A DNA stretch of 64,000 bases from JAGOFO01 sp964522105 (lineage in GTDB: Bacteria; Myxococcota_A; UBA9042; DTJE01). The stretch is from NCBI GenBank assembly GCA_964522105.1, contig CAZFVA010000001.1, positions 124,001 through 188,000 of the forward strand, given 5' to 3'. The translations under genes and the position numbers were made by a program. Position 1 is the first letter of the stretch. Every line of letters begins with the position of its first letter. Under the pieces are notes generated by a model, which worked only from the letters and a program-made list of their open reading frames with translations, was not told the origin of the DNA and made no database searches. This document shows, one piece after another, positions 59,598 to 64,000 of this stretch.

Positions 59598-60494
59598 TTG
59601 AAAGAAGGATTCAAGTGCGGCGTGGTAGCTATTGCCGGGCGCCCGAACGTTGGAAAATCGACATTTCTGAATTTCCTGATGGGCAGCAAAATCGCGATCG
59701 TGACGCCAAAACCGCAGACGACCCGCGACAAGATTCTGGGGATTCTTTCGCGCGAAGACGCTCAGATACTGTTTCACGACACCCCGGGCATCCACGTGTC
59801 CAGCAAGCCGATGAACAAGCGCATGATAGCGCGGGCAATCGAGGCACTGGAGGACGCGGACGTCATTCTGATGGTAACCGACGCCAAAAGGCCGTCAGCG
59901 TGTACCTGGGAAGACGCCGACGTGCTGCAGCGAATCAAGGCGACGGGGAAGCCGGCAATTCTGGCGGTCAACAAGATTGACTTGATAGCCAAGCCACTGC
60001 TGCTGCCGCTGATGCAGGCGTATCTTGACGAAGGCGGGTTCAAGGCCATCATTCCGATATGTGCAAAATCAGGTAACGGAATTGAATCGGTCGTGTCCGA
60101 GCTGATAAAACATCTTCCTGAAGGTCATCCGCTGTACCCGGAAGACGAATTGAGCGACAGGCCGATGCGCTTTCTGGCGGCCGAGATCATCCGCGAAAAG
60201 GCGACTCTGTATACACATCAGGAAGTCCCCTACTCGATTGCTGTTTCCATCGATTCCTGGTCAGACGGAAAGGCCGCGGTCGCCACAAAAATACACGCGA
60301 CTATCCACGTCGAACGCGACTCGCAGAAAGCCATCGTTATCGGGCATGGCGGGGATATGCTGAAGCGGATTGGAACCGAAGCAAGAAAAGACATCGAAGA
60401 AATGGCGGAAAAAAAGGTAATGCTGACGTTGAACGTCGTCACGGAAGAAAACTGGACCGAGTCAGAAAAAAACCTGAACCGTCTTCTTGGCTGA
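59598..60494 (+). CDS. era: GTPase Era
   Basis: 298-residue 16S rRNA-binding GTPase for 30S assembly. TTG start with GGAAGGAG upstream. Seen: G1 GRPNVGKST near 14, G3 DTPG, G4 NKID near 127, and the C-terminal KH domain with VIGHGGDMLKRIGTEAR near 250. Full length. Confidence 0.96.
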   Translation: MKEGFKCGVVAIAGRPNVGKSTFLNFLMGSKIAIVTPKPQTTRDKILGILSREDAQILFHDTPGIHVSSKPMNKRMIARAIEALEDADVILMVTDAKRPSACTWEDADVLQRIKATGKPAILAVNKIDLIAKPLLLPLMQAYLDEGGFKAIIPICAKSGNGIESVVSELIKHLPEGHPLYPEDELSDRPMRFLAAEIIREKATLYTHQEVPYSIAVSIDSWSDGKAAVATKIHATIHVERDSQKAIVIGHGGDMLKRIGTEARKDIEEMAEKKVMLTLNVVTEENWTESEKNLNRLLG

Positions 60495-60521
60495 CTGGAT
60501 CTGTTAACACGTCACGAGTCG

Positions 60522-60704
60522 CTAATCATGTGCCAGCGACTGCCGCACCTTCTGCCCCTGCACGCACTTGAAACAGGCCGAATCCTTGAAGCCGAAAGCG
60601 TTCGCCTCGACGAAAAGATCAAGACACCTGCCGATGGAAACATCTTCCTGCAGATTTTTGCAAAAAAATGGAGCATCAATCTTAACTTGCGCCTTTCTGG
60701 TCAT
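60522..60704 (-). CDS. Small four-cysteine protein of unknown function
   Basis: 60 residues from the ATG at 60704 (alternatives ATG 60737, TTG 60743). Cys at 15, 27, 44 and 47 give C-x11-C-x16-CxxC, within GRCLDLFVEANAFGFKDSAC and CVQGQ, a pattern like a small zinc ribbon. It fills the otherwise empty 355 bases between era and the deaminase and is divergent from the latter. No Shine-Dalgarno is clear, so the start is uncertain. Confidence 0.5.
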   Translation of the reverse strand: MTRKAQVKIDAPFFCKNLQEDVSIGRCLDLFVEANAFGFKDSACFKCVQGQKVRQSLAHD

Positions 60705-60849
60705 TTCATTTTCAGTAATCAAAAAACTTCCCCACATCCACAATCAACGCGGAATCCAGAATAATGTTAAATTATCGAAAACCGGGGCTGAACCGTCAAG
60801 AAGACGTCATGGTATTAGTTGTTGATACTTGTATGAATCAGGGGGTCGC
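60705..60849. other. Divergent region between the small Cys protein and the deaminase gene
   Basis: 145 bases, AT-richer than the surroundings. GGGGG at 60841-60845 serves the deaminase start. No clear promoter hexamers or conserved structured RNA were recognised. Confidence 0.4.
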
Positions 60850-61842
60850 ATGATTCTTGGACTTACAGGAAGAAACGCATCAGGTAAGGGAACTGTCGCT
60901 GATATTCTGAAAAAAGGCGGTTTTGAATATTTTTCACTGTCAGATGAAATCAGACTGTCCCTGGTGCAGAAAGGCATCGAGCCAACAAGGGATGCACTGA
61001 CGGCCGAAGGAAACGCGATCCGCCATCTGGACGGGGCCGGCGCGCTGGCCCAGAGAGTAACCGGCAGATTTTCCCAGGGAATCAATCAAATCGTGGATTC
61101 AATCAGAAACCCCGAAGAAGTGCGGGTGCTGCGGCAATGCCCGAATTTCTTTCTGATCTCGATTGATGCGCCGGTCGAAGTCCGTTTTGAACGATCAAGA
61201 ACACGCGCCAGACCGGGCGACCCAGACACCATTGCCGGGTTCCTTGCCGCCGAAGAGAGGGAGCTGGCCGGGGGTGACCCGGCGGCCCAGCAACTGGTCG
61301 CAACGATGATACTGGCGGATTACACAATCTGTAATAATTCAGACGCCGCAGCGCTGTCAGCAGATGTCATGAAAGTATTCAAGGACGCCGCTGCGCGCAT
61401 TAAAAGGCCGACCTGGGACGAATATTTCATGAGCATCGCCGAGGTCGTGGCGAAGCGGTCCAACTGTGCAAAGCGAAGGGTTGCCGCCGTTGTGGTCAAG
61501 GACTCCAGAATTGTATCAACCGGTTATAACGGAACGCCCCGTGGCACCACAAACTGCAACGAAGGTGGATGCCCCCGCTGCCTTTCCCTTGTGCCGACGG
61601 GGACCGATCTTGGTGAGTGTGTCTGCTCGCATGCCGAAGAAAACTCGATCACTCAGGCGGCCTACCATGGCGTGGCACTGAAAGGCGCGACAATTTATTC
61701 GACGTTCATGCCATGCATCATGTGCACCAAAATGATAATAAATGCAGGCATTTCCGAAGTCGTTTACCGTGGGGAATATCCACTTCCGAAATCGGCGGCA
61801 GAACTGTTTCGGCAAGCTGATGTCATGATAAGAAAGTTGTAG
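60850..61842 (+). CDS. P-loop kinase-like / dCMP deaminase fusion protein
   Basis: 330 residues. N-terminal nucleotide-kinase-like domain with the P-loop GRNASGKGT (7-15) to about 180; C-terminal deoxycytidylate deaminase with HAE at 261-263 and PCIMC at 288-292, and additional Cys (206, 236, 241, 244, 257, 259) fitting a second zinc site. It should make dUMP from dCMP for thymidylate synthesis; tmk is 1.8 kb away. The same two-domain order is found in AvcD-type antiphage dCMP/dCTP deaminases, which are larger. ATG 60850 with GGGGG 4-5 bases upstream. Confidence 0.85.
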   Translation: MILGLTGRNASGKGTVADILKKGGFEYFSLSDEIRLSLVQKGIEPTRDALTAEGNAIRHLDGAGALAQRVTGRFSQGINQIVDSIRNPEEVRVLRQCPNFFLISIDAPVEVRFERSRTRARPGDPDTIAGFLAAEERELAGGDPAAQQLVATMILADYTICNNSDAAALSADVMKVFKDAAARIKRPTWDEYFMSIAEVVAKRSNCAKRRVAAVVVKDSRIVSTGYNGTPRGTTNCNEGGCPRCLSLVPTGTDLGECVCSHAEENSITQAAYHGVALKGATIYSTFMPCIMCTKMIINAGISEVVYRGEYPLPKSAAELFRQADVMIRKL

Positions 61843-61847
61843 GGCGA

Positions 61848-62447
61848 TTACTCGGCAAAGGCGGGGTTCTCTTCAAAGATCTCGGGTTTGCCGTCGCCAT
61901 CGCGATCCCAGCCAATCCGGACCAGATTCTTACCTTCAAAATACTGAAACTCCTCGAAAACGCTGTCATGATTTCCATCGACCAGCTTCAGCACCATCAC
62001 GCCGTTTTCGAAATATCTGCGCACATCGACTTTGCCGTTGAACATCGAAGCGATTTCTTCGCGTATCAACTGTCCCTTTTCAAAAAACCTGGTTTTGTCG
62101 ATTGTCCGGTCATAATCAAGGTCATTTTCTTCTTTGGTCAGTTTGCCGTCCGGCGAAAAATATTCAGTGAAGTCAACACGGCCATCACCATTGATATCTG
62201 TCGATTTCTTAACAAGAACCCGTACGTCTTCTGCGCCCTTTTTCTTCGTAACGCTGAACCATGTCCAGACATCAGCGTCAGCATCATTGTCCAGATCAGT
62301 CGTTTCAGCCACCAGCCCTTCAGGAGTCTCTGATGTCATCACCGGTGACGACGCCATCACCTTGTCCTTTCTGATGTCTTTTCCTGCACATCCAGCCATG
62401 ATGGCCAGCGCGACTACCGCAACGCACCAAAACGTGGTTCTTTTCAC
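61848..62447 (-). CDS. Lipoprotein with EF-hand-like repeats
   Basis: 199 residues from GTG 62447 (AGAGG 8 bases upstream); the open frame extends to 62570 but lacks a signal there. Lipobox MAGC. The mature part has several acidic loops such as DINGDGRVDFTEYF and DRDGDGKPEIFEE, spaced through the protein, probably a Ca-binding FG-GAP-like or EF-hand-like array. Function unknown. Convergent with the deaminase gene, five bases apart. Confidence 0.75.
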   Translation of the reverse strand: MKRTTFWCVAVVALAIMAGCAGKDIRKDKVMASSPVMTSETPEGLVAETTDLDNDADADVWTWFSVTKKKGAEDVRVLVKKSTDINGDGRVDFTEYFSPDGKLTKEENDLDYDRTIDKTRFFEKGQLIREEIASMFNGKVDVRRYFENGVMVLKLVDGNHDSVFEEFQYFEGKNLVRIGWDRDGDGKPEIFEENPAFAE

Positions 62448-62552
62448 GTCAATTACCTCTAAGCAAAAACCCGGGCCTGCGACTGGAATCGCCTGACAAC
62501 ATGACCAATCATACACCAGCATCGCAAAATGGGCTAAGACTGGCGGATTGAA

Positions 62553-62581
62553 TTGACAAAACAACCGCAATAGCCTACATT
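62553..62581 (+). promoter_or_regulatory. rpoZ operon promoter
   Basis: TTGACA (62553-62558) and TACATT (62576-62581) at 17-base spacing; the leader to rpoZ is about 15 bases. Confidence 0.65.
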
Positions 62582-62602
62582 TCGCGCCCGGAGGTGGCGT
62601 TT

Positions 62603-62839
62603 ATGGCTAGAGTCACTGTTGAAGATTGTCTGGACACGGTAACCAACCGTTTTGCTCTTTGTCTTCTGGCTGCGAAAAGGGCCCGGTCCCTGCTCGACGA
62701 AGCCGAACCACTCGTTGAAACAGATAACCGTGAAACTGTTACGGCCCTGCGTGAAATCGCTGCCGGCAAGATCGGTTTCCGTCGTGACGTCCGCGAGCTG
62801 CTGAATCTGCCCAAGCGTGAAAGCGAACACCGCAAATGA
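62603..62839 (+). CDS. rpoZ: RNA polymerase omega subunit
   Basis: 78 residues opening MARVTVEDCLDTVTNRFAL with AAKRARSLL, the omega signature. GGAGGT lies seven bases upstream of ATG 62603. It overlaps the next lipoprotein gene by four bases. Its usual neighbours gmk and spoT are not here. Confidence 0.93.
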   Translation: MARVTVEDCLDTVTNRFALCLLAAKRARSLLDEAEPLVETDNRETVTALREIAAGKIGFRRDVRELLNLPKRESEHRK

Positions 62840-63651
62840 ATCAGATTTCAGGAAGGATACGCCTGACGGTTATCCTCCTGTTGCCAGTGCTGGCAACCGT
62901 GTCAGGTTGCACTGTCAAGCTTTACCCTGTTCCTGACGAATCAGCACGAATCACCGACCCGCTTGTTCTTCTGGACAAAATTCAGGCCCGCAAGGCACGA
63001 ATCAAGACCGTTTCGACGACAGGTCGGATGGAAAGCCACTCGGCCCGAGGCACAATCCGGGGCCGGGTCACAACGATGGCTTCATCTGAAGGACACGTAA
63101 GAATCGAGGCATGGACGCCGACCTGGGATCTTATGGGGTCATTTCTGGCGGATGCCAGGGAGTTCATATACTTCGAGAGGGGCTCAACCGCCTGTATAGC
63201 CGGCCAGCCGTGTACTTCGAACATGAAAAGACTGGTTCCGCTCGGTCTTGATTTCGAGGAGTCCGTAATCACCCTGCTGGGTACGCCCCCAATTCATGAA
63301 GCCACCGGATGGACAATTGATTTCGACAGAAAACTGGGCTGCTGGATACTGTCTTCGCACCTGGACGGACGGCAGAAACAGGAAATATGGGCCGAATCGG
63401 ATGGCGTCGTCAGAAGGGCCAGATACTCAAACGCGACTGCAACTATGCTGGACATCCAGTTTAATGACATCGGTTCAGCAAATAGCGAACGTTTCCCGTT
63501 TGTTATTTCTATCAAAGCCGGTAAAAACAAATCCAATTCCGTTATAAAATTCCGCGACGTTGATCTTAATGGCGAAATTGAAGAGTCCGACTGGGACCAG
63601 GTGTGTCCTGAAGGCCTTGATATTCAATACATGGGATGCGACACGAGGTAG
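62836..63651 (+). CDS. Lipoprotein, DUF4292/LolB-like fold
   Basis: 271 residues, signal peptide and lipobox VSGC (Cys 25), then an antiparallel beta-rich domain of the LolA/LolB-like type (DUF4292-like), with strands around GRMESHSARGTIRGRVTT and ARIEAW-like patterns. It could carry lipids or lipoproteins in the periplasm (inference). Coupled to rpoZ by ATGA and six bases before tmk. Confidence 0.7.
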   Translation: MNQISGRIRLTVILLLPVLATVSGCTVKLYPVPDESARITDPLVLLDKIQARKARIKTVSTTGRMESHSARGTIRGRVTTMASSEGHVRIEAWTPTWDLMGSFLADAREFIYFERGSTACIAGQPCTSNMKRLVPLGLDFEESVITLLGTPPIHEATGWTIDFDRKLGCWILSSHLDGRQKQEIWAESDGVVRRARYSNATATMLDIQFNDIGSANSERFPFVISIKAGKNKSNSVIKFRDVDLNGEIEESDWDQVCPEGLDIQYMGCDTR

Positions 63652-63656
63652 CAAGA

Positions 63657-64000
63657 ATGGTTGCCGGAAAAGGACTTTTCGTTGTTTTTGAAGGACTTGA
63701 CGGCGCCGGCACTACGACTCAGACCAGAATGCTGGCCACACGTCTTGCTGCCGAGCTTCCCAACCTTGTGACCGTTGCGTCGGCTGAACCCAGTACCGGC
63801 CCGGTCGGATCAGTGGTCAGACAGATTTTGCGGCGCCGAATCCGTGGAATCGACTGCTTCGGGCACGATGCCGGCTTTGACCCGGCGTCACTGGCACTGC
63901 TGTTTGCGGCAGATAGGCTTGACCACTACGCCAACGAAATCCTTCCGGTTATTGAGGCTGGGGGCATAGCGATTTCTGATAGATATAAAATGTCGTCGCT
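63657..64000 (+). CDS. tmk: Thymidylate kinase, 5' part
   Basis: First 114 codons. dTMP kinase: FVVFEGLDGAGTTTQ at the N-terminus, in which the P-loop Lys is Thr, the DRY-type SDRYKMSSL at the cut end and the LFAADR motif. ATG 63657 after GAGGT. The rest lies outside the window. Confidence 0.9.
   Translation, partial: MVAGKGLFVVFEGLDGAGTTTQTRMLATRLAAELPNLVTVASAEPSTGPVGSVVRQILRRRIRGIDCFGHDAGFDPASLALLFAADRLDHYANEILPVIEAGGIAISDRYKMSS

Noticed and set aside
60528..60825. Two overlapping plus-strand frames between era and the deaminase
   Set aside because: They are antisense to the Cys-rich minus-strand frame, which has the better protein pattern.
60495..60849. AvcI-like antitoxin RNA upstream of the deaminase
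   Set aside because: Most of the region is explained by the small minus-strand gene, and I saw no structured RNA or promoter for one.

Overview
The window reads as one stretch of chromosome from an uncultured, Gram-negative, deltaproteobacterial-grade organism, most like Myxococcota (for example Bradymonadia-like lineages). The pointers are: diderm lipoproteins with lipoboxes and long Asp/Pro-rich tethers, MopE-type and thrombospondin-3-type surface proteins, a LolD/FtsX-type ABC system, an ImuA-ImuB-DnaE2 mutasome, and a MurE with the DNPR motif of meso-diaminopimelate ligases. The lineage is an inference; no rRNA lies in the window. The 100 N at 47238-47337, flanked by identical 55-base ends, shows that this is a scaffolded short-read assembly.

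Layout. 1-3.3 kb: a P-type cation ATPase (cut by the window edge), a divergent TetR regulator and a convergent TerC-family membrane protein. 3.5-5.7 kb: a three-domain NifU and the cysteine desulfurase NifS, an Fe-S assembly operon. 5.8-7.9 kb: a lipoprotein and an M19-type dipeptidase. 8-23.6 kb (minus strand): a compact dcw cell-wall and division cluster, mraZ-rsmH-ftsL-[TPR lipoprotein]-ftsI-murE-murF-mraY-ftsW-murG-murB-ftsQ-ftsA-ftsZ, with most genes overlapping; murC, murD and ddl are absent. comEC lies directly upstream of it. 26.4-33 kb: an envelope module, with an unknown lipoprotein, a LolD-like ATPase and an FtsX-like permease on the minus strand, divergent from a DegP-type protease and an RpoH-type sigma factor. 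33-39.3 kb: UDP-glucuronate decarboxylase, two exported proteins of unknown role and an orphan N6-adenine DNA methyltransferase. 39.4-45.2 kb: the SOS mutasome imuA-imuB-dnaE2 behind a perfect LexA-type palindrome. 45.3-46 kb: a DUF4160 / helix-turn-helix pair that looks like a toxin-antitoxin module. 46.2-49.8 kb: greA, tsaE (interrupted by the N gap), a split RdgC-like pair and a thioredoxin-fold protein without its cysteines. 49.8-57.5 kb: a transpeptidase and two large MopE-type lipoproteins around rpmB. 57.5-64 kb: dus, prmC, era, a small Cys-rich protein, a P-loop/dCMP-deaminase fusion, a lipoprotein, rpoZ, another lipoprotein and the start of tmk.

The most notable new signals are regulatory. 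Six TGG boxes stand upstream of mraZ at 10/11/10/11/10-base spacing, exactly in helical phase, and a similar but weaker array stands upstream of comEC. A LexA-type palindrome fills exactly the 17-base spacer of the imuA promoter and also faces the divergent DNA methyltransferase. Protein oddities include an FtsZ without a recognisable C-terminal FtsA/ZipA-binding peptide, an FtsX-like permease with an 18-cysteine extracytoplasmic insert, a translationally coupled split RdgC, and a TlpA/DipZ-like protein in which CxxC has become YISS.

The longest stretch without a large gene (60495-60849) holds one small minus-strand gene and a divergent promoter region. No tRNA, rRNA, CRISPR array, insertion sequence or prophage was seen.
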